Below are positions 33,031 to 41,413 of a stretch of DNA of 64,000 nt, in pieces (position 1 is the first letter of the stretch; each line of letters begins with the position of its first letter). The stretch comes from Anaerolineae bacterium. Lineage in GTDB: Bacteria > Chloroflexota > Anaerolineae > 4572-78 > J111. The notes beneath the pieces are model-generated. The model searched no databases, was not told the DNA's origin, and saw only the letters and a program-made list of their open reading frames with translations. The translations under genes were made by a program, and so were the position numbers. The DNA lies in assembly GCA_023382535.1 (NCBI GenBank), contig JAHDWA010000020.1:93832-157831 (forward strand). The letters run 5' to 3'.

Positions 33031-36000
33031 ATGAATGTAAAAAATAAAGCAGAGGCGCCTTCTCCCGGTTTAGAGAAAATGGCGAGCCGCTTACCCGGTC
33101 ACACTGCCCAGGTGATAAACCGGGCCGACTCGTTTGAGTTTCAATTCAACGGCAAAAAGTATCCGGCCTTTGCCGGCGACACCATTGCCAGCGCCTTGTG
33201 GGCTGCTGGGGTCAAGGTCTTAGGCCGTTCCTTCAAGTATCACCGGCCGCGCGGGGCATTTGCCTTGACCTCCGCCGATACCAATACGCTGGTACGGGTA
33301 GACGACGAGCCGAATGTACGGGCCAGCACCCGCCTGGTCAAACCGGGGATGGTGGTCAATCCGCAAAATACCTGGCCCTCACTTGAAGCCGATATTATGT
33401 CGCTGACCTCGCTTGGCTCGCGTTTTATGCCGGTCGGCTTCTATTATAAAACCTTCATCCGGCCCAAAGCTTTGTGGCCGGCCTATGAAAAGGTGCTGCG
33501 CAACGCTGCCGGATTGGGCGTGGTGACGACCGATGTCCCCGATACCTACTACGATAAAAAGTACGAATTTGCCGATGTTCTGGTCATCGGCGGGGGGCCG
33601 GCGGGCTTGAGTGCGGCCTTGAGCGCGGCCAAAACCGGGGCGCGGGTGCTGCTGCTGGAAGAAGCTCCCTTCCTGGGGGGGCATCTGGCCTACGAGCGCC
33701 ACACCGTGGAAACCGAGTCTGGCCCGCTGGCCGCTTACGAATTGGCCGGACGACTGGCGCAGGAAGCAGCCGGCCAGCCTAACCTGCGGGTTGAATTGAA
33801 TACGAGCGCTTTTGGCATTTACGACCACAACTGGGTCGGCGCGGTCAAAGACGAGACGCGCCTGCTCAAAATCCGGGCCAAAACGATTGTAGTCGCCAAC
33901 GGCGCGCTGGAGCGCCCGCTGATTTTTGACAACAGTGACTTGCCCGGCGTGATGTTGGGATCGGCGGCGCAGCGGTTGATGCATCTGTACGGAGTCCGGC
34001 CGGGAAAGCGAGCGGTGGTCTTGTCGGGCAATGACGACGGCTTGCAGGTCGCGCTTGATCTGTACGCGGCGGGCGTTAAGCTGGCGGTGGTGGCCGAGCT
34101 GCGGCCCGAGGTAAGCAGTCCGGCGGCAATTAAATTACAGCAGGCCGGGATTGAGGTTAGAACAAACATGGTGGTCCTGGGGGCTAAGGGCAGCAGGGAA
34201 GTGACCGGGGCAATGCTCGCTCCCCTGGACAACAACGGCCAGCCACAGGCCGGCAGCGCCGAGTTTGTGCAGTGCGACCTGCTGGTCACGTCTGTCGGCT
34301 GGACGGCCATGATGGGGCTGGCCTATCAAGCCAGGGCCAGGCTGGTCTATGATGAAGGCCGGGCGGAGCTGCTGCCGGCCAATTTGCCGCCCCGAGTCCA
34401 TGTGGCGGGACGGGTCAACGGGACGCACACTGTCCCGGCGGAACTGCTGGAAGGGCAGGTGGCCGGGCTGAATGCGGCGGCCGAGGCCGGTTTTGGCAGT
34501 GGAGTGCCGGAGAAGTTGAGCAAGCAGGCGGCCGGTCTCAAAGCCGGGGAGCCGGTGTGCAACTCAGGCTGGGTGAATGTCCCCGGCGGCAAAAAGAGCT
34601 TTATCAGCTTTGACGAAGATGTGAGCGTTAAAGATTTGAAAGACGCGGTGGCCGAAGGCTACAACAGCATGGAACTGCTCAAGCGCTATAGCACGCTGAG
34701 CATGGGGCCGAGCCAGGGCAAATACGAGAACGCCAATACGATGGCCCTCTGCGCCGAGGCCAACGACCTGCCGGTGGCCTCGGCGGGGACGACGACCAGC
34801 CGCCCGCCCTTCAGCCCGGTGCAGTTGGGGGCGCTGGCCGGCCGGGTGATGGAGCCGGTCAAATACACCCCCATGCACGCCTGGCACGTCGCCCGTGGAG
34901 CGAAGATGATGAACGCCGGCTTGTGGAAGCGGCCCGAACATTACGGCGACCCGGCGGTGGAAGTCCTGGGCACGCGCAGCGGGCTGGGCTTGATTGATGT
35001 CGGGACACTGGGCAAGCTGCTGATCCGGGGCAGGGATATTCCGGCCCTGTTGGAGCGGCTGTACACCAACAAGTGGAGCGGTTTAGCCGTGGGGCGTGCT
35101 CGCTACGGGCTGATGGTCAACGAGGAAGGAATTGTGGCCGACGATGGCGTGGCGGCGCGTCTGAACGACGATACCTGGTACATCACCGTGACCACGGGCG
35201 GCGCGGATGCGGTCTACGAGGGCCTGGAGTGGAACCTGCAAGCGGGCTGGAATTACGAAGTGCATGTCAACAATTTGACCGATACCTATACAGCGATGAA
35301 TTTGACCGGCCCGCACGCCCGCGCCGCGCTCCAACCGCTGACCGAGATTGACCTGAGCAATGAGGCTTTCCCTTATATGAGCGTCCGGCAGGGGACCGTC
35401 GCCGGGGTGCCGGTCATTATTCTGCGCATCGGCTTTACCGGCGAGTTGGGTTATGAAATCCACGCCCCGGCCGGCTATGGATTGTATCTGTGGGAAAAGT
35501 TGGTGGAAGCGGGCCAATCCTACGATATCACTCCCTTTGGGGTGGAAGCGCAGCGGATTATGCGCCTGGAAAAGGGCCATTTCATTGTCAGCCAGGATAC
35601 CGACGGCCTGACCGACCCGTTCATGGCCGGTTTGGAGTGGGCGGTCAAGCTGGAGAAAGCCGATTTTGTCGGCAAGCCAAGCCTGGTGAGGGTGCAGCGG
35701 CGCGGCGTGACCAGCAAGCTGGTCGGTTACGAGATGCTCGACCCGAATTTGGTGCCGGAAGAGGCCAATCAGATTGTCCGGCCTAACCCGCACTGGCCCA
35801 TCGGCTTGGAAATTATTGGCCGCATCACCAGCTCGCGTTACAGCCCCACCCTCAAGAAATCCATTGGGTTGTGCTGGCTACCGGTTGAGCAGAGCGCGCC
35901 GGGGTCCGAATTTTCGGTGCGCATTCGCGGCGAGCTGCACAAAGGGCGAGTTGTCCCGCTGCCCTTTTATGATCCGGAAGGTGAGCGGTTAAAAAGCTGA
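33031..36000 (+). CDS. soxA: Sarcosine oxidase alpha subunit
   Basis: A 989-residue protein, the usual length, with AAGGAG before the ATG. An N-terminal ferredoxin-like region (about 30-110) contains GRSFKYHRPRGAF and lacks cluster cysteines, as in known SoxA. A Rossmann NAD/FAD-binding domain starts with DVLVIGGGPAGLSAALSAA near residue 187. The C-terminal third is an aminomethyltransferase (GcvT-like) domain, with LGLIDVGTLGKLLIRG, MNLTGPHARAAL, GFTGELGYEIHAP and RLEKGHFIVSQDTDG, which binds tetrahydrofolate and receives the one-carbon unit. It works with SoxB, D and G in the cytoplasm. Confidence 0.95.
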   Translation: MNVKNKAEAPSPGLEKMASRLPGHTAQVINRADSFEFQFNGKKYPAFAGDTIASALWAAGVKVLGRSFKYHRPRGAFALTSADTNTLVRVDDEPNVRASTRLVKPGMVVNPQNTWPSLEADIMSLTSLGSRFMPVGFYYKTFIRPKALWPAYEKVLRNAAGLGVVTTDVPDTYYDKKYEFADVLVIGGGPAGLSAALSAAKTGARVLLLEEAPFLGGHLAYERHTVETESGPLAAYELAGRLAQEAAGQPNLRVELNTSAFGIYDHNWVGAVKDETRLLKIRAKTIVVANGALERPLIFDNSDLPGVMLGSAAQRLMHLYGVRPGKRAVVLSGNDDGLQVALDLYAAGVKLAVVAELRPEVSSPAAIKLQQAGIEVRTNMVVLGAKGSREVTGAMLAPLDNNGQPQAGSAEFVQCDLLVTSVGWTAMMGLAYQARARLVYDEGRAELLPANLPPRVHVAGRVNGTHTVPAELLEGQVAGLNAAAEAGFGSGVPEKLSKQAAGLKAGEPVCNSGWVNVPGGKKSFISFDEDVSVKDLKDAVAEGYNSMELLKRYSTLSMGPSQGKYENANTMALCAEANDLPVASAGTTTSRPPFSPVQLGALAGRVMEPVKYTPMHAWHVARGAKMMNAGLWKRPEHYGDPAVEVLGTRSGLGLIDVGTLGKLLIRGRDIPALLERLYTNKWSGLAVGRARYGLMVNEEGIVADDGVAARLNDDTWYITVTTGGADAVYEGLEWNLQAGWNYEVHVNNLTDTYTAMNLTGPHARAALQPLTEIDLSNEAFPYMSVRQGTVAGVPVIILRIGFTGELGYEIHAPAGYGLYLWEKLVEAGQSYDITPFGVEAQRIMRLEKGHFIVSQDTDGLTDPFMAGLEWAVKLEKADFVGKPSLVRVQRRGVTSKLVGYEMLDPNLVPEEANQIVRPNPHWPIGLEIIGRITSSRYSPTLKKSIGLCWLPVEQSAPGSEFSVRIRGELHKGRVVPLPFYDPEGERLKS

Positions 36001-36027
36001 GCAAACTATTGACCGGTGGAGGAAATT

Positions 36028-36089
36028 GCCGGGATTTGGGGATTAGGGGATAAATTAATATAAAAATCTCCTAATCCCCTAATCCCGGC
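36028..36089. repeat. 23-bp near-perfect inverted repeat between soxA and nudix gene
   Basis: The arm at 36028-36050 matches the complement of 36067-36089 at 21 of 23 positions, with a 16-nt AT-rich loop. It is built of GGGGATTAGGGGAT-like words. With no T-run after the stem, it is more likely an RNA-stability or processing hairpin or an inserted repeat than a terminator. Confidence 0.6.
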
Positions 36090-36096
36090 CTAAGTT

Positions 36097-36672
36097 ATGC
36101 AGCCCTGGAAAACCCGCTCCCGGGAGAAGGTGCTCGATTACGGCAGATTTTTGGTGGTAGAGAAGCACACCATCGAGCTGCCGGGTGGCCGGACCCTTTC
36201 AGATTGGCCCTGGCTCATCACTCCAGATTATGTCAATATAGCGACGGTAACGTTGGCGAATGAGTTTCTCTGCTTTCGCCAGACCAAGTATGCCGTTGAC
36301 GGAATTTCGCTCGCTGCCGTGGGCGGTTATCTCGATCCCGGCGAAGAACCCCTGGCGGCGGCGCAGCGCGAACTGCTGGAGGAAACCGGCTACGAGTCGC
36401 CCGATTGGCTCAGCTTGGGCCGCTACGTGGTGGATGGTAATCGCGGGGCCGGCACAGCCCATCTGTTTCTGGCCCGACAGGCCAGGCTGGTGGCCGGAGT
36501 TAAGGCCGATGACCTGGAAGAGCAGCAGCTCCTTCATCTCAGCCGGGCCGAGGTTGAAGCGGCGTTGGCTGCGGGTGAATTCAAAGTATTGGCCTGGGCG
36601 GCAGTCATGGCCCTGGCCTTGCAGCAAATGAAAGAAGGTAGAGATAGTAAGGAGACCCCGATTGATGAATGA
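36097..36672 (+). CDS. NUDIX hydrolase (ADP-ribose pyrophosphatase-like)
   Basis: A 191-residue protein with a complete Nudix box beginning at GGYLDPGEEP and ending RELLEETGY (G-x5-E-x7-RE-x2-EE-x-G). The N-terminal KVLDYGRFLVVEKHTIELPG fits the ADP-sugar pyrophosphatase subgroup. It cleaves a nucleoside diphosphate derivative. It sits inside the sox operon and overlaps soxG by 8 bp, so it is translationally coupled. A possible role is clearing damaged flavin or dinucleotide cofactors, which is inference. Confidence 0.88.
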   Translation: MQPWKTRSREKVLDYGRFLVVEKHTIELPGGRTLSDWPWLITPDYVNIATVTLANEFLCFRQTKYAVDGISLAAVGGYLDPGEEPLAAAQRELLEETGYESPDWLSLGRYVVDGNRGAGTAHLFLARQARLVAGVKADDLEEQQLLHLSRAEVEAALAAGEFKVLAWAAVMALALQQMKEGRDSKETPIDE

Positions 36673-37261
36673 CTATAGTCCTATTTTCCGCAGCCCGATT
36701 ACACCTCTTTCATCCTCGGTTATGGTGTCGTCACCTCTCAGCGTAGCAGATTTGACGGGCGTGTCGGTTATCCTGATTCAGGGTGAGGTTAGTAGTCTGC
36801 TCAAACAACATTTTACTCAAATCCCGACCAGACCCGGCGATTTGGTGGGTATAAACGGGGGAGTGTTGGCCCGCCTGACGCCCGCAGAGCTTTACCTGTT
36901 TGGCCTGTCAGCCAATGCTCCTATACCTACAGTTGCAGCAATAGAGGACAGCCTGGCCAAAGGGCCTCATTTTGCTCACGCGGCCGATTACACCCATGGC
37001 AAGGCAGTCATCCGGCTGGCTGGAGCGGCTGCGCCTGAGCTTTTAAGCAAAATCTGTGGGCTTGATTTTCATCCCACCGTTTTTCCCAATTTGCGTGTTG
37101 CCCAGACAAGCGCAGCAAAAATCAAAACCTTGATTGCGCGGTATGATCAAAGCGAGACGCCGGCTTATTTTTTGCATGTCAACCGTCCGTTAGGACAGTA
37201 TTTTTGGGAAGTTGTTTGGGAGGCAGGACAAGAGTTTGAGATAGCGGTGACCAACGGTTGA
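36665..37261 (+). CDS. soxG: Sarcosine oxidase gamma subunit
   Basis: A 198-residue protein; AAGGAG lies before the ATG, inside the end of the nudix gene. The order of segments matches SoxG, a GcvT-like subunit: SVADLTGVSVILIQG, RPGDLVGINGGVLARLTPAELYLFG, HGKAVIRLAGAAAPELLSKICGLD, AQTSAAKIKTLIARYD and a terminal FEIAV. Similarity is weaker than for the other subunits, but position and pattern agree. It ends the operon, with an intrinsic terminator 35 bp downstream. Confidence 0.85.
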   Translation: MNDYSPIFRSPITPLSSSVMVSSPLSVADLTGVSVILIQGEVSSLLKQHFTQIPTRPGDLVGINGGVLARLTPAELYLFGLSANAPIPTVAAIEDSLAKGPHFAHAADYTHGKAVIRLAGAAAPELLSKICGLDFHPTVFPNLRVAQTSAAKIKTLIARYDQSETPAYFLHVNRPLGQYFWEVVWEAGQEFEIAVTNG

Positions 37262-37295
37262 CCGCTGCTCGCTGAGCCTGGAAATCTTGTAAAGT

Positions 37296-37330
37296 AAAAC
37301 CCCGCTGTAACCCGGCGGGGTTTTTGTTTT
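37296..37330 (+). terminator. Intrinsic terminator of the sox operon
   Basis: AAAACCCCGC pairs with GCGGGGTTTT, followed by TGTTTT. The spacer from here to 37517 shows no other clear feature apart from the AGGAG before the next TTG start. Confidence 0.85.
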
Positions 37331-37517
37331 AGCGAACTCGATGGTCAGTGGCCGGCGAGCGCGACTTACTTTTTGAATGGGCTAATGCTGCTGCGGTTCG
37401 TAATGTGGATCGTAATGTTCCTGTCGTACACTGAAAGTCAGGGGGCAATTCTGCCATCTCAATGAATATCATTGAAGAAGGCTATTGCCGGACAGTTCTA
37501 ACAGGAGAAAATAGATT

Positions 37518-39443
37518 TTGGACAAACCTATCCACATTCTGCATATTGACGAGGACCAACTCTACCCGCAACTGGTGCGGCACGTTCTGGAAAAAGAGGC
37601 GGGTGGCTTCCGGATCAGCAAAGCTGCCTCTGAGTCAGAATTCAAGACGTGGCTGGCCAAGGGTAATTATGATCTTGTTCTGACTGATTTCAACATTTTC
37701 GGCTTGGAAGGCTCACAGGTGTTTGATGCCGTGCGGTTTGTAGACCCGCAGACGCCGGTATTGATTGTCACTGACGCCGGCTCGGAAACAATGGCCGCCG
37801 AGGCGATAGAACGCGGCGCAACTGACTATGTCATCAAGACCCCGCAGTACCTGCGCTATCTGCCGCATGCCATCCGGACCGCTGTTGAGCAACAACACCT
37901 GCAAGCTGAACGTAAGCGTGCGGAAGAGGCAGTAACAGCGCATGAGGCAAGCTTCCGGTTCCTACTTGCTCATCACCCTCAGCCTGTGTGGGTATACGAC
38001 TTGGAAACACTGGCCTTCCTTGAGGTCAATGATGCCGCTATCGCTCGCTATGGTTATGCCCGGAATGAATTCCTGCAAATGAGGATCACCGACATTGGAT
38101 TGGGGGAGGATGAGTCCAGGCGTCTAAAAGATGTCCAAAAAAATCAATCCAGGCTGCAACTTTCTGGCCAGCGGCGGCACCGGCTCAAGAGTGGTCAAGT
38201 CATTGATGTTGAAGTCACTTCTCACATATTGAAATTTGCCGGGCGAAACGCAGCGTTAGTCATTGTTCAGGACATTACCGAACGCAAGCGTCTGGAGGAA
38301 AAGCTCCACCAGTCACAAAAGATGGAGGCGATCGGCCGGCTGGCGGGTGGGATCGCCCACGACCTCAACAACATCCTGATGGTCATCATCGGTTACGGTG
38401 ATCTACTGCTGAATCGCTACCATGACGAACTGGACCCGCTGCACAAAGAGCTTGAACAGATCAGGAAGGCGGGGGAGCGGGCCGCCGCGTTAACCCAACA
38501 GCTTCTGATCTTCAGCCGCAAGCAGGCGCTTCAACCCCAGGTCCTGGGCTTGAACCTCGTGGTGGCCGACATGATGAAAATGCTCCAGCGCCTGATTGGG
38601 GAGGATATTGATTTGAACATTGCGCTCGAGCCAGCGCTGGGAAATGTGGAAGCTGACCCGAGCCAGATCGAGCAGGTCATCCTGAATCTCGTCATCAATG
38701 CCCGCGCGGCTATGCCTGAGGGGGGTAAGCTGACGATTGAGACGGCTAACGTGGAATTGGACGAGATGTATGCCTATTGGCATGCCGGGGTAAAACCCGG
38801 CCCCTATGTGATGCTGGCGGTCAGCGACACGGGCTGCGGCATGGACGCCGAGACGAAAGCGCATCTCTTTGAGCCTTTTTTTACCACCAAGACGCAGGGT
38901 ACCGGCTTGGGTTTGGCCACCGTCTACGGCATTGTCAAACAGAGTGGCGGCGACATCTGGGTTTACAGCGAACCGGGGCAGGGGGCAGTCTTCAAAATCT
39001 ACCTGCCACGGGTCGCGCAGCCTGAGAGCCGGCCCCGCTCCAACCATGTCCGCGCCGCGCTGCCCCAGGGCTGGGAAACGATCCTGTTGGTGGAAGACGA
39101 AAAGGAGGTGCTGAAACTGATCCGAACTCTCCTCCGATCGAATGGTTACAACGTGTTAGAAGCGGCTAATGGTGGCGAGGCGCTGCTGATCTGCGAAAAG
39201 TACTCCGGCCCGGTCCATTTGCTGATTACGGATGTGGTCATGCCCCATATGAGTGGACATGAGTTGGTGGAGCGCCTGACCTCGCTGCGCCCGGGGCTGC
39301 GGGCGCTCTACATGTCGGGTTACCCCGACGAGGCTATTGTTCACCACAGGATGATGGAGCCGGGCCTGTTCTTTCTCCAGAAACCCTTCACCCCGGCTGA
39401 CCTGGCACACAAGGTGCGTAGCATATTGGATACGGATGTTTAG
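37518..39443 (+). CDS. Hybrid sensor histidine kinase (REC-PAS-HisKA-HATPase-REC)
   Basis: A 641-residue cytoplasmic protein starting at TTG, with AGGAG upstream. Residues 1-120 form a receiver domain (ILHIDEDQ, VLTDFNIFG, YVIKTPQ). A PAS domain follows (about 145-260, ending VQDITERKRL). The kinase core has the phospho-acceptor His in GRLAGGIAHDLNNIL, the N-box in PSQIEQVILNLVINARAA, DTGCGMD, and FFTTKTQGTGLGLATVYGI. A second receiver begins ILLVEDEKEVLKL, with the phospho-Asp in LLITDVVMPHM. There are no membrane spans, so it senses an internal signal. A single-domain receiver gene follows. Confidence 0.92.
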   Translation: MDKPIHILHIDEDQLYPQLVRHVLEKEAGGFRISKAASESEFKTWLAKGNYDLVLTDFNIFGLEGSQVFDAVRFVDPQTPVLIVTDAGSETMAAEAIERGATDYVIKTPQYLRYLPHAIRTAVEQQHLQAERKRAEEAVTAHEASFRFLLAHHPQPVWVYDLETLAFLEVNDAAIARYGYARNEFLQMRITDIGLGEDESRRLKDVQKNQSRLQLSGQRRHRLKSGQVIDVEVTSHILKFAGRNAALVIVQDITERKRLEEKLHQSQKMEAIGRLAGGIAHDLNNILMVIIGYGDLLLNRYHDELDPLHKELEQIRKAGERAAALTQQLLIFSRKQALQPQVLGLNLVVADMMKMLQRLIGEDIDLNIALEPALGNVEADPSQIEQVILNLVINARAAMPEGGKLTIETANVELDEMYAYWHAGVKPGPYVMLAVSDTGCGMDAETKAHLFEPFFTTKTQGTGLGLATVYGIVKQSGGDIWVYSEPGQGAVFKIYLPRVAQPESRPRSNHVRAALPQGWETILLVEDEKEVLKLIRTLLRSNGYNVLEAANGGEALLICEKYSGPVHLLITDVVMPHMSGHELVERLTSLRPGLRALYMSGYPDEAIVHHRMMEPGLFFLQKPFTPADLAHKVRSILDTDV

Positions 39444-39525
39444 CGCCTATCTGAAAAGCCCAACACTTTTGCTGAATCACTGCAAAATCTCCTGGGACAA
39501 TTCACCAGATAGAGGAGAAAAGAGT

Positions 39526-39924
39526 ATGGATAGCCCTTTTGCCTTGATCATCGAAGATGACACAAAATTGGCAACTATTTTTTCCAGGGCGCTCTGGCAG
39601 GCCGGGTTTGAAACTGAAATCATCCTGGACGGCTGCACCGCCTTGGAGCGGCTAACGGCGACCACACCTGCTGTAGTGCTGTTGGACTTGCACCTGCCTT
39701 ATGCTTCAGGGATAGATATTCTGCATCACATTCGCACTCATCAACGGCTGGCGAAAACTCGCGTGATTATTGTTACCGCCGACCTGTTCCGGGCCGAGGC
39801 ATTGCGGGATGAGGTTGACCTGGTTCTGCTCAAACCGGTCAGCTTCACCCGACTCTATCACCTGGCCACCGACTTGCACCTGACGACATCTTTGGATGAG
39901 ACAGTTGCTACGACAACCCGATGA
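39526..39924 (+). CDS. Single-domain response regulator
   Basis: A 132-residue receiver domain starting at the ATG at 39526, chosen for AGAGGAG upstream. LIIEDDTKLA holds the acidic pair, VVLLDLHLPYASG the phospho-Asp, VIIVTAD the switch Thr, and LLKPVSF the conserved Lys. No output domain is present. It lies 82 bp after the hybrid kinase and probably takes part in the same relay. Confidence 0.88.
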   Translation: MDSPFALIIEDDTKLATIFSRALWQAGFETEIILDGCTALERLTATTPAVVLLDLHLPYASGIDILHHIRTHQRLAKTRVIIVTADLFRAEALRDEVDLVLLKPVSFTRLYHLATDLHLTTSLDETVATTTR

Positions 39925-39965
39925 AGAAAACCGGTATAATTGGCTGATTTTGACAATTGCCTGGT

Positions 39966-39994
39966 TTGTTTCACCAATGAGCATACGGTATAAT
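39966..39994 (+). promoter_or_regulatory. Candidate promoter of the response regulator-GTPase-kinase operon
   Basis: TTGTTT (39966-39971), 17 bp, TATAAT (39989-39994), 135 bp upstream of the regulator ATG. Another TATAAT with no good -35 occurs about 55 bp earlier. Confidence 0.5.
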
Positions 39995-40032
39995 GGCTGC
40001 TATAACCTGAACTCTCATGCGCCCAATCCGCG

Positions 40033-40067
40033 AATTAGAAATAAGAAATGGGAATTTAGAAATGAGC
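40033..40067 (+). repeat. 7-bp tandem repeat in operon leader
   Basis: Five heptamers, AATTAGA AATAAGA AATGGGA ATTTAGA AATGAGC, lie between the promoter and the response-regulator start. Confidence 0.55.
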
Positions 40068-40128
40068 CCTACAGCATTCTAATTTCTGTTTTTTATTTTA
40101 ACCGCGCTATCCGGCTGTTGGAACAAGT

Positions 40129-40881
40129 ATGCTCAGTTCTTCATCCGCAGAGTCTGTGGCGGCAAACCCCCAACGCATCCTTGTCGTAGATGATGACCCG
40201 GCTATTGTACGTCTCGTGAGGGATAAGCTCGATTACACCGGCTTTGAGGTATTGGTCGCTACTTCCGGCCAGCAGGCCCTGGAGATAATCGAGCGGCGGG
40301 GCCTCCCTCATCTGGCAATTGTTGACGTCATGATGCCCGGCATGGATGGTTTTGAATTCTGCCGGATCGTGCAGCAATTTAGCGATCTGCCGGTCATCAT
40401 GCTAACTGCTGTGGATGAAGAAGAAACGGTCATTCGCGGTCTGGAGTATTTTGCCGAAGATTACGTCACCAAGCCTTTTAGCCCGCGCGAACTCGTTGCT
40501 CGCGTGCGGCGGGTACTGCGCCGCATGGGCGATTTTGCCTACACTCTTGACCGGATGACGCGCGTGGACGATCACCTGGCGGTAGATTTTACCCACCAGC
40601 AGGCCCTGGTTGACGGGCAACCGGTAGCTTTCACCCCTCTTGAAACCAAATTGCTTTACATCCTCATGCGTAATGCCGGTCAAACCGTCACCACCGATTT
40701 TCTCCTGCGCCGTCTGTGGCCTCGGGAAGAGGTCTTGGAAGATGCACTGCGGGTTCATATCCACCGTCTGCGCCAAAAGATAGAAACGACGCCCGCTCAC
40801 CCTCAGTACATCGTTACCGAGCGGGGAGTAGGTTACAGCTTTCCCCTCAGTCCACCGGAGAAAGAGAATCTTTTTAAGTGA
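40129..40881 (+). CDS. OmpR/PhoB-type response regulator
   Basis: A 250-residue regulator. The receiver domain has ILVVDDDPAIVRLV, the phospho-Asp in LAIVDVMMPGMDG, and YVTKPFSP. The C-terminal winged helix runs from about 145 to 240 (FTPLETKLLYILMRNAG, LEDALRVHIHRLRQKIE, YIVTERGVGYSF). It binds DNA after phosphorylation. Its stop overlaps the GTG of the Ras-like GTPase gene by 4 bp, and a histidine kinase gene follows that, so all three should be made together. Confidence 0.93.
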   Translation: MLSSSSAESVAANPQRILVVDDDPAIVRLVRDKLDYTGFEVLVATSGQQALEIIERRGLPHLAIVDVMMPGMDGFEFCRIVQQFSDLPVIMLTAVDEEETVIRGLEYFAEDYVTKPFSPRELVARVRRVLRRMGDFAYTLDRMTRVDDHLAVDFTHQQALVDGQPVAFTPLETKLLYILMRNAGQTVTTDFLLRRLWPREEVLEDALRVHIHRLRQKIETTPAHPQYIVTERGVGYSFPLSPPEKENLFK

Positions 40882-41396
40882 CATCATTGAACAAAAAAGT
40901 TTGCTTGTTGGGTGATGCTGCTGTTGGCAAAACCAGCCTGGTGCGCCGCTTTGTCTATAACCTCTTTGATGACAAGTATCTCAGCACCATCGGCGTCAAA
41001 GTCAGCCGCAAAACGGTTGCCGTTCCCCGCACTGACGGTGTTGTAGAACTGACCATGATGCTGTGGGACCTGGCCGGCAGCGAGGAATTTGACCGGGTGC
41101 GGTCCAGCTATCTGCGCGGGGCAGCCGGCGCCCTGTTGGTCTGCGATCTGACGCGACCTGAAACGCTTGACAGCCTGCGCGTCTACGCGGCCAACCTGCG
41201 CAGTGTCAACCCGAACGCCCAGATGCTTGTCCTGGGGGCTAACAAGTACGACCTGATTGACTCGCAGATGCTCGATCTGGCGCCAATCGAGAGGATTGCT
41301 GCCGATCTCAATGCCCCTTATTATCTTGTCAGCGCTAAAACCGGTTACGAGGTGGAGAACCTCTTCCGCCACTTGGGCCAATTACTGGTAGCTTGA
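40878..41396 (+). CDS. Ras/Rab-like small GTPase
   Basis: A 172-residue small GTPase starting at a GTG that overlaps the regulator stop. G1 is GDAAVGKT (12-19), the switch I Thr is in LSTIGVKV, G3 is DLAGSEE (64-70), G4 is NKYD (122-125), and G5 is SAK (152-154). It is close to eukaryote-like Rab/Ras proteins in bacteria. The residue after DxxG is Ser rather than the catalytic Gln of Ras, so intrinsic GTP hydrolysis may be slow. There is no lipidation motif or membrane span. Its place between a response regulator and a histidine kinase suggests that it couples nucleotide state to the phosphorelay. Confidence 0.92.
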   Translation: MTSLNKKVCLLGDAAVGKTSLVRRFVYNLFDDKYLSTIGVKVSRKTVAVPRTDGVVELTMMLWDLAGSEEFDRVRSSYLRGAAGALLVCDLTRPETLDSLRVYAANLRSVNPNAQMLVLGANKYDLIDSQMLDLAPIERIAADLNAPYYLVSAKTGYEVENLFRHLGQLLVA

Positions 41397-41413
41397 AATT
41401 CCGGGAACGAGTT

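Noticed and set aside
33031..33400. [2Fe-2S] cluster in the SoxA N-terminus
   Set aside because: The fold resembles a ferredoxin but the cysteines are absent, as in known sarcosine oxidase alpha subunits.
36028..36089. Intrinsic terminator inside the sox operon
   Set aside because: The stem is long but no T-run follows; the true terminator lies after soxG at 37296-37330.
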